In this document: piece by piece, positions 15,965 through 23,580 of the stretch
Position numbering within the stretch: the stretch's first letter is position 1
Layout: each line of letters opens with the position of its first letter
From: CAZRVH01 sp964603635
GTDB taxonomy: Bacteria; Patescibacteriota; Gracilibacteria; Peribacterales; Peribacteraceae
Assembly: GCA_964603635.1 (NCBI GenBank)
Contig: CAZRVH010000006.1
Span: forward strand, 1-56,255
Length of the DNA: 56,255 bases
Reading direction: 5' to 3'
Translations under genes and position numbers: made by a program
The notes under the pieces: generated by a model
What the model saw: the letters and a program-made list of their open reading frames with translations, nothing else
What the model was told of the DNA's origin: nothing
Databases searched by the model: none

Positions 15965-16978
15965 GTGCGCATCCTCGCCATCGAAACATCGTGCGACGAG
16001 ACCGCGGTTGCCATCGTGGAGAACGGCACGAAGGTGCTCACGAACATGATCGCCACCTCCCGCGACGCGTTCGCGAAGACCGGAGGCGTGATCCCGGAGG
16101 AAGCAGCCCGCAAGCAACTGGAGTGCATGCTGCCCATGCTGCACCAGGCACTGAAGGAGGCGGGATGCACGAAAGACGACATCGACGCGATCGCCGTCAC
16201 GAAGGGGCCGGGATTGATGGGGTCGCTGCTGATCGGAACAGTGACGGCCCGCACCTTGGCATCAATATGGGGCAAGCCCCTCATCGGCATCCACCATACG
16301 ATGGGCCACCTGAGCTCCACATGGCTCGATACGACCGAGGACGATCAGCCTCAATTTCCCGTCCTTTCCCTCAGTGCATCAGGCGGACACACCGAACTCT
16401 GGTACCGCACCGCGCATACGCAAGGACATCTCCTCGGTCGTACGCGCGACGACGCGGCGGGCGAAGCGTTCGATAAAGGAGCATCTCTGATGGGACTCCC
16501 CTATCCCGGTGGTCCTTCGATGGCCAAATCCGCGGAATCCGGAGATGACTCCGCCTTCGACTTCCCGATCCCCCTCAAGAAGGAAAAGACACTCGACTTC
16601 AGTTACTCCGGGCTCAAGACCGCGTTGAAGTACGCGATGCGCGACCACCCCGACGCGAAGACGGAAGACCTGGCGGCATCATTCCAGAAAGCCATCAACG
16701 TGCAGCTGCTCGACCGGTTCCAGGCCGCGTTGGAACAATATCCCGACGCGAAGGAAGTGCACCTGGTGGGAGGAGTGTCCGCGAACCAACATCTCCGGAA
16801 AATCTGCGCCGTGCTTCCCATCAAGCTGCGCGCCCCCACGCAGATCCGCTACTGCACGGACAACGCCGCGATGATCGCGTCCGCCGCGTATTTCCTGGCG
16901 ACGGAAAAGCCGGAGACGCTCGGGGAGAAGTTCGAGACAGGGGCTTCTATACCATTGACGGAAGCATTGAGTGCTTGA
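15965..16978 (+). CDS. tsaD: tRNA threonylcarbamoyladenosine transferase TsaD
   Basis: Catalytic ASKHA-fold subunit that, with TsaB and TsaE, makes t6A at position 37 of ANN-decoding tRNAs. 337 residues. ILAIETSCDETAVAIV is at the N-terminus, the metal ligands H111 and H115 lie in HHTMGHLSS, and SASGGHTELW, FDFPIPLKKE and LVGGVSANQHLR follow. It starts with GTG at 15965, 75 bases from the divergent lgt. TsaB and TsaE are not in the window. The tRNA-Ile and tRNA-Met genes here encode plausible substrates. Confidence 0.96.
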   Translation: MRILAIETSCDETAVAIVENGTKVLTNMIATSRDAFAKTGGVIPEEAARKQLECMLPMLHQALKEAGCTKDDIDAIAVTKGPGLMGSLLIGTVTARTLASIWGKPLIGIHHTMGHLSSTWLDTTEDDQPQFPVLSLSASGGHTELWYRTAHTQGHLLGRTRDDAAGEAFDKGASLMGLPYPGGPSMAKSAESGDDSAFDFPIPLKKEKTLDFSYSGLKTALKYAMRDHPDAKTEDLAASFQKAINVQLLDRFQAALEQYPDAKEVHLVGGVSANQHLRKICAVLPIKLRAPTQIRYCTDNAAMIASAAYFLATEKPETLGEKFETGASIPLTEALSA

Positions 16979-16979
16979 A

Positions 16980-17056
16980 TCACCAATCATCAATAATCAA
17001 TCACCAATAAAACAAGATCCATCATTGATCATTGGATGTTGGTTATTGATAATTCA
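16980..17056. repeat. Inverted repeat of CACCAAT/ATTGGT-type units after tsaD
   Basis: The left arm is made of ATCACCAATCATCAATAATC-like units and the right arm of their complements (TTGATCATTGG, GGTTATTGATAATTC). The same unit family occurs at 36508-36588. It occupies the spacer directly after the tsaD stop. Confidence 0.65.
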
Positions 17057-17106
17057 TAGTATTTGTACTATTGGCAGCCCAACCAACCCAACGTACTATT
17101 CACACC

Positions 17107-17664
17107 ATGGAAATCACCCTCAGCTGGGACCTCATGGTCATCGTCTTCTTCGCGGTCGTCATCGCGTACAGCTTCATCGTGGGCAAGGACGAGTCCATCA
17201 AAATCGTCATCGCATCCTACATTTCCATCCTCGCGGTGCAGGGTATCGGCAACATCCTGTCGCTCTTCTTCCAGAACGCGGGCTCCATGACGGCGTTCCT
17301 GGGCGTGGACGTGAACAACAACATCGTCAGCACGGCAAAGCTCATTATTTTCGTCGCCATGATCATCTTCCTGGCAATACGCGGAGGATTCGAGATGCAA
17401 GACTCGGGTTCGCTGGGGGGCATGATGGAACCGGTTATCACCGCCCTGTTCGGCATCGCGACTGCGGGACTCCTGCTCACGGCCCTTCTTACCTTCGTCG
17501 CCGCCCGCCCGCTTTTGGATCTGACCCTTATCGACGCGCCGCTTTTGGCACCACTGCTACAGCAGAGCACGTTGGTGCAATGGATGGCTTTGTACCAACA
17601 CGTCTGGTTCTCGCTCCCCGCACTCCTTCTTCTGACGATCGGGTTTTTGAATAACCGCGAGTAA
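17107..17664 (+). CDS. Multi-pass membrane protein of unknown function
   Basis: 185 residues with about five hydrophobic segments (near 8-25, 32-52, 77-93, 110-135 and 160-180) and a charged loop VGKDESIK between the first two. No family recognised with certainty; the layout is reminiscent of CvpA-like or prepilin-associated membrane proteins (weak inference). A -10 like TACTAT ends seven bases before the ATG, which was chosen over one 36 bases upstream. The next gene downstream encodes a VirB2-like pilin, so a role in the same envelope machine is possible. Confidence 0.7.
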   Translation: MEITLSWDLMVIVFFAVVIAYSFIVGKDESIKIVIASYISILAVQGIGNILSLFFQNAGSMTAFLGVDVNNNIVSTAKLIIFVAMIIFLAIRGGFEMQDSGSLGGMMEPVITALFGIATAGLLLTALLTFVAARPLLDLTLIDAPLLAPLLQQSTLVQWMALYQHVWFSLPALLLLTIGFLNNRE

Positions 17665-17805
17665 GCAAGGTCGCGGCGAAGCCTCGTGCGAAGACGGAAA
17701 ATTAGAACATACGGACATTTTGCGTCAACGGAAGTCGGGGTTGATGCGCTTGCGCACGCGGACGGCTTCAATGACACTGGGCAAGTCTCTCCCACCCTTT
17801 TCTTT

Positions 17806-18183
17806 ATGAAGAATACTTTGAAAACGATCCGTCTTTCCGCCACCGCGGTATCGACGGCGCTCATGCTCCGTGTTTCCTCGGCAATGGCACAGTTCGCAGG
17901 ACCCACCCCCGACGTCGGAGGCCTGCCGGATGCCGCCAGCCCGGATGATTTCCGCACCGTTATCTCCGATGTCCTCGCGACGGTCCTGAACTTCCTCGCG
18001 CTCGTCGCGGTGGTCGTCATCGTCATCGCCGGCATCCGCCTCATCCTTTCCCAAGGCGAAGATGATGCCAAGGACAAGGCCAAGAAATCAATCTTCTATG
18101 CGCTCATCGGTCTCGTGGTCGTCTTGTTCGCCCGCGTCATCGTCTCGCTCGTCACGGTCTACCTCGCGCAGACGGTTTCCTAA
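17806..18183 (+). CDS. TrbC/VirB2-like pilin protein
   Basis: 125 residues. A signal peptide (1-28, cleavage after SAMA) is followed by a short Gly/Pro-rich exported stretch and two membrane helices (about 50-80 and 93-120). They are joined by the polar loop SQGEDDAKDKAKKS, the pattern of VirB2/TrbC pilins. Similar proteins often accompany VirB4 ATPases in Patescibacteria; here a VirB4 gene lies at 45749 and three more pilin-like genes at 53368-54732. A strong terminator follows. The partner system is only partly visible, so a conjugation, secretion or DNA-uptake role cannot be separated. Confidence 0.75.
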   Translation: MKNTLKTIRLSATAVSTALMLRVSSAMAQFAGPTPDVGGLPDAASPDDFRTVISDVLATVLNFLALVAVVVIVIAGIRLILSQGEDDAKDKAKKSIFYALIGLVVVLFARVIVSLVTVYLAQTVS

Positions 18184-18203
18184 GAACGTTTCCAATCGAA
18201 AAC

Positions 18204-18232
18204 AAAAGCAGGGCGAAAGTCCTGCTTTTTAA
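18204..18232 (+). terminator. Intrinsic terminator after the pilin gene
   Basis: Nine-base stem AAAAGCAGG/CCTGCTTTT around an 8-base loop, ending in a T-tract 20 bases after the stop codon. Confidence 0.85.
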
Positions 18233-18234
18233 AA

Positions 18235-18320
18235 GTACCAAAATCCAAATTCCAAGTACCAATAAAATTTAAATGACAAAAATTCCAAGTTTGGAATGTG
18301 GAATTTGATTATTGGAATTT
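18235..18320. repeat. Repeat of CCAAATTCCAAGT-type units
   Basis: Direct and inverted copies of AAATTCCAA (for example near 18246, 18283 and 18313, with TTGGAAT complements near 18292). It fills the spacer between the pilin terminator and the PRC-barrel gene. Confidence 0.55.
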
Positions 18321-18875
18321 CTATCGCGTCGAACGCGATAGCGGAGTCGTCTTCAGCGGATCCAGGGGCGCGAAGACCGCTTCCCCAGTCGTGGGCTCGA
18401 TTACCGTCGCCTGGTCTCGCACCACGATGGCATCCGGACGGACTTCCTGCACCGACGTGATTGGCACGGGCCGAGCCCATCGGAACATCTTCTTCGGGAA
18501 CAACCACTCCACGCGAAAGGTTTTGGTTTCAAACTGGGCATCGGCGCACGTTCCCAACTTCTTCCCGGCTTCCGTCACCATCTTCTGCCCGATAACCGTC
18601 CTCCCCTCACGGAATAATTGCTGCAGGCGGACATGATCCTCCAGCGGCGCCAAGACATCCCGATCCCGGATCATGACCGTGCGACCCCAGTGAGTGATAT
18701 CCGCGACGGATAGGAATAACGTCTCGCTCTGCATGAAATGGCTGATCTTCACGAAAAAACCCTCCGCCTTTCCCATATCGGGATGAATGAAGATATCGGC
18801 GATAAGCCCCACCGGCTGCTGGCTGTGTTCCTCCACCACGGGCAACCCCCTGCAATGCGAGAAGCGGATGTGCAT
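18321..18875 (-). CDS. PRC-barrel domain protein
   Basis: 184 residues. The N-terminal half (GLPVVEEHSQQPVGLIADIFIHPDMGKAEGFFV) has the beta-barrel pattern of PRC-barrel proteins, and a second similar block covers about residues 95-165 (GKKLGTCADAQF, ITSVQEVRPDAIVV). Such domains occur in RimM and in photosynthetic and sporulation proteins and often bind RNA or protein; the partner is unknown. There is no signal peptide. A -10 (TATGAT on the minus strand) ends eight bases before the ATG. An 8-base hairpin (18322-18340) overlaps the last codons. Confidence 0.75.
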   Translation of the reverse strand: MHIRFSHCRGLPVVEEHSQQPVGLIADIFIHPDMGKAEGFFVKISHFMQSETLFLSVADITHWGRTVMIRDRDVLAPLEDHVRLQQLFREGRTVIGQKMVTEAGKKLGTCADAQFETKTFRVEWLFPKKMFRWARPVPITSVQEVRPDAIVVRDQATVIEPTTGEAVFAPLDPLKTTPLSRSTR

Positions 18876-19014
18876 CGGAGAGGATCATAACATCCAAATG
18901 GCTCTTTTGGCCATATTGATAGCCTTGGCCCCTTTAGAACTGACTTGATAGAACAGCCAATCCAACGTATTCTCTGTCGGCTTTTGGGCCACTGGCTCAG
19001 GCCTTCACATCTTT

Positions 19015-19091
19015 GGGCGACTAGCTCAGCTGGTTAGAGCGCGACACTGATAATGTCGAGGTCGGCAGTTCAAGTCTGCCGTCGCCCACCA
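19015..19091 (+). tRNA. tRNA-Ile (anticodon GAT)
   Basis: 77 bases: acceptor GGGCGAC/GTCGCCC, D arm GCTCAGCTGG, anticodon stem CGACA/TGTCG with loop CTGATAA (anticodon GAT), T arm CGGCA/TGCCG, and encoded ACCA. It stands alone rather than in an rRNA operon and is followed by hairpins and a degenerate copy. Confidence 0.95.
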
Positions 19092-19200
19092 CGTAAAATT
19101 GCTCGCAGCGAAGCGAGACGCATATTTTGCGTGGGACGTGGCGGCGTCAGCCGCTTTACGTCCCCGCTCGCGATTACGTGGCGCAGCCACTTTTATAATC
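19092..19200. repeat. Hairpin-rich spacer between tRNA-Ile and its degenerate copy
   Basis: Several perfect small stems lie end to end: GCTCGC/GCGAG, GCGGC-GTCA-GCCGC (19141-19154), GTGGC-GCA-GCCAC (19178-19190), the last framed by CGATTA...TAATCG. No coding potential was seen. Confidence 0.6.
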
Positions 19201-19310
19201 GCGACTAGCTCAGCTGGCCCTGTTTCGTTTACGAAACAGGAAGAAAACAAACGCGACACCCGTCGCAACGCTCATACTGTCGAGGTCGGCATTGGCGCGA
19301 AGAGTCAGTC
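19201..19310 (+). pseudogene. Degenerate tRNA-Ile copy with inserts in the D and anticodon loops
   Basis: 19201-19217 repeats 17 bases of the tRNA-Ile (from its fourth base). The D loop is then replaced by a hairpin CCTGTTTCG-TTTA-CGAAACAGG plus an A-rich tail. The copy resumes with CGCGACA (19252-19258), is broken in the anticodon loop by a stretch starting CCCGTCGCAACG, and resumes with TGTCGAGGTCGGCA (19278-19291). Both break points and the first inserts match those of the tRNA-Val copy at 2727. Confidence 0.8.
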
Positions 19311-19886
19311 GGCCTGATTTTTCCTGACCAGTTCAATGGCTTGCACTAGTTTTTCATCAACTGTTTTGGCAATTCCAAAGACCTCACTCACGATATCATT
19401 GTGTTCGCCGATAAACTGCGGCTCCATCCCTTCGCCTCGTCTCGTCGACATTTTGATATCCAGATGCGCAATCCAAAAACCAAGTTGATGCAATCGTTTG
19501 GAAATACGATCAGCCTCTGTTCCGGACAGCAAAGTAGGCGCGCACGCTTTGAGCAATTCAATCGCATTGAGAATAATTGCACGAGCTTCACTATTAATTG
19601 CCCTTTGATGACCTTTATAGACGTCTACATGCTCCCCCGCATGCGCACACCCCAATTTCCAATCCCGATCAGGGCACAATGGCGGCAATGCCTTGCCATA
19701 CGATGGGGTTTCCTGCGGAACGATGTTTTTTGAATCCAATAATGTGATATCCACTAATTGATCATGAAACAAGCCACATTGATGATAAGGCAATCCTTTT
19801 TCGACAATTGTTCGCAAGACGCTATGCGCTTCTGTCAATGCTTCCATTGCATGCCCGTTCTCTGATAAGGATTCACCTGATTTCAT
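19305..19886 (-). CDS. Hypothetical protein, 193 residues
   Basis: No family recognised. The soluble, mostly helical product has Cys/His-containing stretches (YHQCGLFHDQ, CPDRDWKLGCAHAGEHVD) and a helical centre (AIILNAIELLKACAPTLLSG). There is no signal or membrane segment. AT content is higher than in the core genes and the 3' end touches the degenerate tRNA copy, so it may have arrived with that repeat-rich segment. A -10 (TAATAT) ends seven bases before the ATG, which supports real expression as a leaderless message. Confidence 0.6.
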   Translation of the reverse strand: MKSGESLSENGHAMEALTEAHSVLRTIVEKGLPYHQCGLFHDQLVDITLLDSKNIVPQETPSYGKALPPLCPDRDWKLGCAHAGEHVDVYKGHQRAINSEARAIILNAIELLKACAPTLLSGTEADRISKRLHQLGFWIAHLDIKMSTRRGEGMEPQFIGEHNDIVSEVFGIAKTVDEKLVQAIELVRKNQAD

Positions 19887-19913
19887 AAAACCTATATTAG
19901 AAGATGAACGAAA

Positions 19914-20852
19914 TTACGGAATCAATACCTTCCCGGCCCTCTCGCTTCTCTCCGGCATCTCCTCTGCCGAAATCCCCTTCGCCTGTTCCTGAATCGCCAC
20001 GCGAACCGCGATATCAGCATCAACGGAAAGGTACATTTTCAATGCCTCCGTCCAGCGCTCGAACGCGACCGCGGAATAGGCCTCAGGAAGGATATCCGCA
20101 GGAAGGAAGTTCACAAGGGACAGGAGATGCTGCTCTTCAGTGATCGATTCCGGCTGCGGAAGCGTCCAGGCAAGATCGCGTGTGCCAGGATGGAACGCGG
20201 CGATGAGCCAGCCGGTGCCCGTGGAGGCAAAGGCCTGCAGACTCTGCGGATCAATCGTCGGAACATCGGAGAGAAGCTCCTCGGCCACGGGCAACTGGAT
20301 ACGCAGGGCATCGACCGTCATTTCGGATGTGGTGCGTTCCGTCACCCAGCGCTGTGTTCCCTGCTCCAAAGTATGGAGGGATGCGGGAGCGGACCAGGCG
20401 CGATGGACGGGAATCAAAACGGTTCCGCCGGACGAATGGATGAGGACCGGGGTGGTGAGGGCGGACACGGAAATATCGGGGCCTTGGCGCTTGATATGCA
20501 TGGATCCTCCGCATCCCTGTGCGATAAAAGTGCCGAGTGACACAGCGAAACAATCCGCAGCGGCAAAGACGCCTTCGCCTTCGGATAGGATAGGCGCCGC
20601 ATCATCGCGAACGATAATCGTGCCGGGCAGCAGGCGGGCGGCGATGGAGTTGGCCAGGATAACCGTCTCGGGGCGTTTTCCGATCGTCATGACGGTGCCG
20701 TCGACCGGGTCGGCGGGAGCGGCAACCTGCGCCTGGACACCCGACATCACGCTCATGCCCAGCAATGCCAGGAACATCGGGAAAGCGATGAAGAGGCGGT
20801 GCTTTTCGACGCGCTTTTTGGCCTGTGGAAGCATGAGACGTGAAAATGGCAT
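19914..20852 (-). CDS. Exported protein of unknown function
   Basis: 312 residues. A basic N-terminus and hydrophobic core (about 20-38) with VQAQ form a signal peptide or anchor. The mature part is beta-rich up to about residue 190, with a FecR-like flavour (VFAAADCFAVSLG, PVLIHSSGGTVLIPVHRAWSA), then helical, ending in a charged tail. Function unknown. A perfect TATAAT, preceded by TGC, ends nine bases before the ATG. Confidence 0.7.
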   Translation of the reverse strand: MPFSRLMLPQAKKRVEKHRLFIAFPMFLALLGMSVMSGVQAQVAAPADPVDGTVMTIGKRPETVILANSIAARLLPGTIIVRDDAAPILSEGEGVFAAADCFAVSLGTFIAQGCGGSMHIKRQGPDISVSALTTPVLIHSSGGTVLIPVHRAWSAPASLHTLEQGTQRWVTERTTSEMTVDALRIQLPVAEELLSDVPTIDPQSLQAFASTGTGWLIAAFHPGTRDLAWTLPQPESITEEQHLLSLVNFLPADILPEAYSAVAFERWTEALKMYLSVDADIAVRVAIQEQAKGISAEEMPERSERAGKVLIP

Positions 20853-20861
20853 ATTCTCATT

Positions 20862-20867
20862 ATTATA
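20862..20867 (-). promoter_or_regulatory. Extended -10 (TGCTATAAT) for the exported protein gene
   Basis: Consensus -10 with a TGC extension, nine bases from the ATG at 20852. No -35 match. Confidence 0.6.
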
Positions 20868-20876
20868 GCATAAAAT

Positions 20877-20965
20877 GAGGATTAGGAGTAGGCGTTAGGA
20901 TCTCAGAAAAAGCCTATTAGAAGCCATTATTCCTCCTACTCCTACCCCCTACTCCTACTCCTCCG
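20877..20965. repeat. Inverted repeat of AGGAGTAGG/CCTACTCC units
   Basis: GGATTAGGAGTAGGCGTTAG on the left faces several CCTACTCCTAC units on the right. Related units recur at 50346-50402 and, in frame, inside the FemX-like gene at 40165-40206. Confidence 0.65.
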
Positions 20966-20971
20966 TATACT
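20966..20971 (+). promoter_or_regulatory. -10 element (TATACT) for ruvC
   Basis: Ends six bases before the ruvC ATG, so transcription should begin at or next to the start codon. Confidence 0.6.
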
Positions 20972-20977
20972 CCCCCC

Positions 20978-21469
20978 ATGCGCATTCTTGGCATCGACCC
21001 CGGCTTCGCCACCATCGGACTCGGCGTGATCGATAGCACCCATGCGTCGGATCTCAACGTGGTGGAATGGCTCACCATCGAAACGCCCGCCGGCATGCCC
21101 TTTGCGGACCGACTGGTGGAAATCCGGAAGGATCTGGATGAATTTTTGGACGATACGAAGCCCGACCTCGTGGTGATCGAACAGCTCTTTTTCTCCAAGA
21201 ACCAAACCACCGCGCTGGACGTGGCCCATGCCCGCGGCGTGATCATCTGCGCCGTGGCGGAACGGGGAATCCGGTTGTTGGAAGCAACGCCGATGCAGCT
21301 AAAGTCGGGTATCACCGGAGACGGCGGCGCGGACAAGAAACAGATGCAGTCCATGCTCGTCCAAATGCTGAAGCTACAGCAAATACCGAAGCCAGATGAT
21401 GCTGCGGATGCGCTGGCCCTGGCGGTGTTCGGGGCGTCGCAGCAGCACACGAGCTTGATCCAGGTTTAA
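20978..21469 (+). CDS. ruvC: Holliday junction resolvase RuvC
   Basis: Cuts Holliday junctions made in recombination. 163 residues, normal length. The four acidic catalytic residues are in place: Asp7 (GIDPGF), Glu68 (VVIEQLFF), Asp141 and Asp144 (PDDAADALALA). QTTALDVAHARGVI is the family helix. RuvA and RuvB are not in the window. The gene is convergent with recF, with a REP-like hairpin in the gap, and its -10 sits six bases before the ATG. Confidence 0.97.
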   Translation: MRILGIDPGFATIGLGVIDSTHASDLNVVEWLTIETPAGMPFADRLVEIRKDLDEFLDDTKPDLVVIEQLFFSKNQTTALDVAHARGVIICAVAERGIRLLEATPMQLKSGITGDGGADKKQMQSMLVQMLKLQQIPKPDDAADALALAVFGASQQHTSLIQV

Positions 21470-21472
21470 GCG

Positions 21473-21537
21473 GTGTCATCCCGAGCGTAGACGAGGGAGA
21501 CGCCGCGTGTATGGTTCGTCTACGCTCACCATGACAC
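21473..21537. repeat. REP-like long hairpin between ruvC and recF
   Basis: GTGTCA...TGACAC ends enclose the 12-base inverted arms GAGCGTAGACGA and TCGTCTACGCTC. Same family as 29981-30043 and 40941-41006 (GTGTCAxCC..GCTCACCATGACAC). It lies between convergent stop codons. Confidence 0.75.
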
Positions 21538-21543
21538 GCTTCA

Positions 21544-22641
21544 CTACTTATATTCCACCACCCCCTTCTCCACTACATATAAGCCTGTTTCTTGTGCATT
21601 CTCCGGAACCCGTACCGCCGTCATGATCACCTGATTGCCCGCGAGTGTCTTCAGCAGCGCCGTCTGGTGGGCGTCGTCGAGTTCGGAGAAGGCATCGTCC
21701 AAGAGCACGACCGGCTTCTCCCCTCTTTTCAACTCCAGGTACGACACTTCCAGGAACAGCAGCGCCAGGACGCACACACGCTCCTGTCCGCGGGAGGCGA
21801 ACGAAGGCAAGGAACGTCCATCGCGTTCCACCATCCAGTCCTCGCGGTGCGGACCTACGTGGGTCGATTGCGTCGCGATGTCCTTCGTGCGCGTCGTCTT
21901 GTAGAGCTCACGCATCTCCGCCGCCAATCCGTCTCGCGTGGTCTCTTGGGTCTTGCGGTCGTAGCGCAGATGCACGTTCCAGTCCTCCTCCAAGTTCGCC
22001 AGCTCCTGATGAAACGACAGGTTCAACGTGCCGATCAGTTCCAGGCGGGCAAGCGTGATCACGGAACCTTTCTCCGCCAGTTCGTTCTCCCACAAATCCA
22101 AGGCTTCTTCCTTCTCCTGACCCGCCGCAATGCGCTTCAGGAGCGCGTTTCGCTGCTGCAGGATCTTCTGGTAGTGCGACAAGGTGATCATGTACTCCGA
22201 TGACACCTGCGACAGCAGTTGATCCAGGAACCTGCGGCGCTCCGCGGGCGGGCCCGTGAAAAGTTCCAGGTCCTGCGGCAGGAAGGTGACGGTCGGCAGG
22301 AATCCCACGTAGGACGACGCATCCGCCTTCACGTCGTTGATGAAGAGTGCCTTGCGGCGGCGCGGCTTCACTTCGCTCACCACTTCGATGACCTGCTCGT
22401 CGCCCGCGTCGGACCGAACCTTCGCCTTCACGCGGTAGAACGACTGTTCCCACTGAACCAGGTCGACATCTTCGCGCCCGCGGCAAGAGCGCGTGAGCGA
22501 GAGAACGGAGATCGCTTCCAACAAATTCGTCTTTCCGCTGCCGTTCTTTCCGTAGAAAAGATGCGCCGCCGTATCACGGAACGCCACGTCCTGGACCGCG
22601 TAATTGCGGAACTGCCGGAGTTCGAGTGAAAGGATGCGCAC
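21544..22641 (-). CDS. recF: DNA replication and repair protein RecF
   Basis: SMC-like ATPase that helps load RecA at single-strand gaps. About 365 residues. The N-terminal LELRQFRNYAVQDVAF and Walker A FYGKNGSGKTNLLEAI, the central FLPQDLELFTGPPAERRRFLD, the signature SRGQERVCVLALLF and Walker B VVLLDDAFSELD are all present. The GTG at 22641 was chosen because it starts at the conserved VRILSLELRQFRNY and has an extended -10-like TGCTACCCT eight bases before it; a GTG 18 bases upstream is the alternative. recF is not linked to dnaA here, unlike many bacteria. Confidence 0.95.
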   Translation of the reverse strand: MRILSLELRQFRNYAVQDVAFRDTAAHLFYGKNGSGKTNLLEAISVLSLTRSCRGREDVDLVQWEQSFYRVKAKVRSDAGDEQVIEVVSEVKPRRRKALFINDVKADASSYVGFLPTVTFLPQDLELFTGPPAERRRFLDQLLSQVSSEYMITLSHYQKILQQRNALLKRIAAGQEKEEALDLWENELAEKGSVITLARLELIGTLNLSFHQELANLEEDWNVHLRYDRKTQETTRDGLAAEMRELYKTTRTKDIATQSTHVGPHREDWMVERDGRSLPSFASRGQERVCVLALLFLEVSYLELKRGEKPVVLLDDAFSELDDAHQTALLKTLAGNQVIMTAVRVPENAQETGLYVVEKGVVEYK

Positions 22642-22664
22642 GGAAAACAAGGGTAGCACCTTTC

Positions 22665-22720
22665 AGCTGTCATGGTGAGCCCTGTCACAGTGAGCCTGTC
22701 GAACTGCGAACCGGGAGCAA
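22665..22720. repeat. Partial REP-like element
   Basis: Contains CATGGTGAGCCCTGTCAC followed by AGTGAGCCTGTCGAAC, broken units of the family at 21473, 29981 and 40941. It overlaps the last codons of the Nudix gene. Confidence 0.45.
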
Positions 22721-23179
22721 TTCCTTCGCTTCGGCAATCAACCCCTTCACCAATGCAAAGTATTCTTTGCGTCTCACGTATTTGCCGATCGCCTTGGGTT
22801 GTATCCAGATGCAATCATTCACTTCCACGCCGTCCAGCTTCGGCTGGGCATCGTGCCCGATAGTGCCAATGACAAACGCGATTTTCTGGCCGCAGATATT
22901 GTCCGGACGGAAACGGCGGTAGGATTTCGGAAAATCATACGTATAGACCGTCTCGCTGACGCCCAATACGGTCACGCCGTCGATCCCCGCTTCCTCCTTC
23001 AATTCGCGTACGGCGCATTGTTCGTCCGTCTCGCCAGGCTCCTTGCCGCCCTGGGGCAGCTGCCACGCATCTTTCTTGCGCGGCTTATGGATGAGAAACA
23101 GCTCGAAATCCTCCCATCCCCCATGTTCATCGGGACGAAGGAGAAGGATGGATGCCGCTTCGCGATAACAATCGGTCAC
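22685..23179 (-). CDS. Nudix hydrolase, RppH-like
   Basis: 164 residues from a GTG start. A complete Nudix box occupies residues 44-66 with the REL-KEEAGI core. AWQLPQGGKEPGE before it and the YTYDFPKSYRRFRPDN stretch resemble RppH or diadenosine tetraphosphate hydrolases, so it may remove pyrophosphate from mRNA 5' ends or cleave ApnA; the two cannot be separated from sequence. The GTG at 23179 was chosen because the protein starts just before the beta strand (REAASILLLRP) and a TATAGT ends six bases before it. Upstream in-frame sequence is low in coding character. Confidence 0.85.
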   Translation of the reverse strand: MTDCYREAASILLLRPDEHGGWEDFELFLIHKPRKKDAWQLPQGGKEPGETDEQCAVRELKEEAGIDGVTVLGVSETVYTYDFPKSYRRFRPDNICGQKIAFVIGTIGHDAQPKLDGVEVNDCIWIQPKAIGKYVRRKEYFALVKGLIAEAKELLPVRSSTGSL

Positions 23180-23284
23180 GAAGAAACTATAATTCAATAC
23201 CTCACGGCATGGAACCAATAAAACAACCGTCGCCAAGCGGAAGCTCCGCTTTCGCTGGAGCGACTCCTTGCCGGAAAGATAGCC

Positions 23285-23317
23285 CATGAAAGAAAACCCG
23301 GAGGGTTGTCTTTCATG
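23285..23317 (-). terminator. Intrinsic terminator after rpmG
   Basis: On the minus strand AACCC-TCC-GGGTT is followed by TTCTTTC, with the stem extended by CATGAAAGA/TCTTTCATG to 15 pairs (one non-canonical). It starts eight bases after the L33 stop codon. Confidence 0.8.
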
Positions 23318-23324
23318 ACTGCCT

Positions 23325-23516
23325 TTAGTTGCTGGAATGCTTCTCCTCCTTGAGTTTTGTCTCGACCTTCTTCTTGCAGATCGAACAATACTTCTCGCGC
23401 TTGAATTCCTTCCAACCAACACCCTTGGAATTTTGCTTGTGCAAGCGGACGGTTCCAATGCGGTTATTGGATTCCTTGCAGTAAACGGCGAAAACGGTGC
23501 GCTTTCCACGTGGCAT
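23325..23516 (-). CDS. rpmG: Ribosomal protein bL33-like
   Basis: 63 residues: MPRGKRTVFAVYCKESNN, then WKEFKREKYCSICKKKVETK. The central spacing and the final basic KYC..C-K-K-K-V block match bL33 of the 50S subunit. The second Cys pair of the zinc site is present, but the first pair has only one Cys (YCKES), so zinc binding may be weakened. The ATG at 23516 has a TATAGT nine bases upstream and the gene ends at a strong terminator, so it is a single-gene unit. Confidence 0.8.
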   Translation of the reverse strand: MPRGKRTVFAVYCKESNNRIGTVRLHKQNSKGVGWKEFKREKYCSICKKKVETKLKEEKHSSN

Positions 23517-23580
23517 AGTGGGCACACTATACGGAGAAAAATGCCAGCCGCAAGGGCATTTCTGGCTTATAAACAACGAT

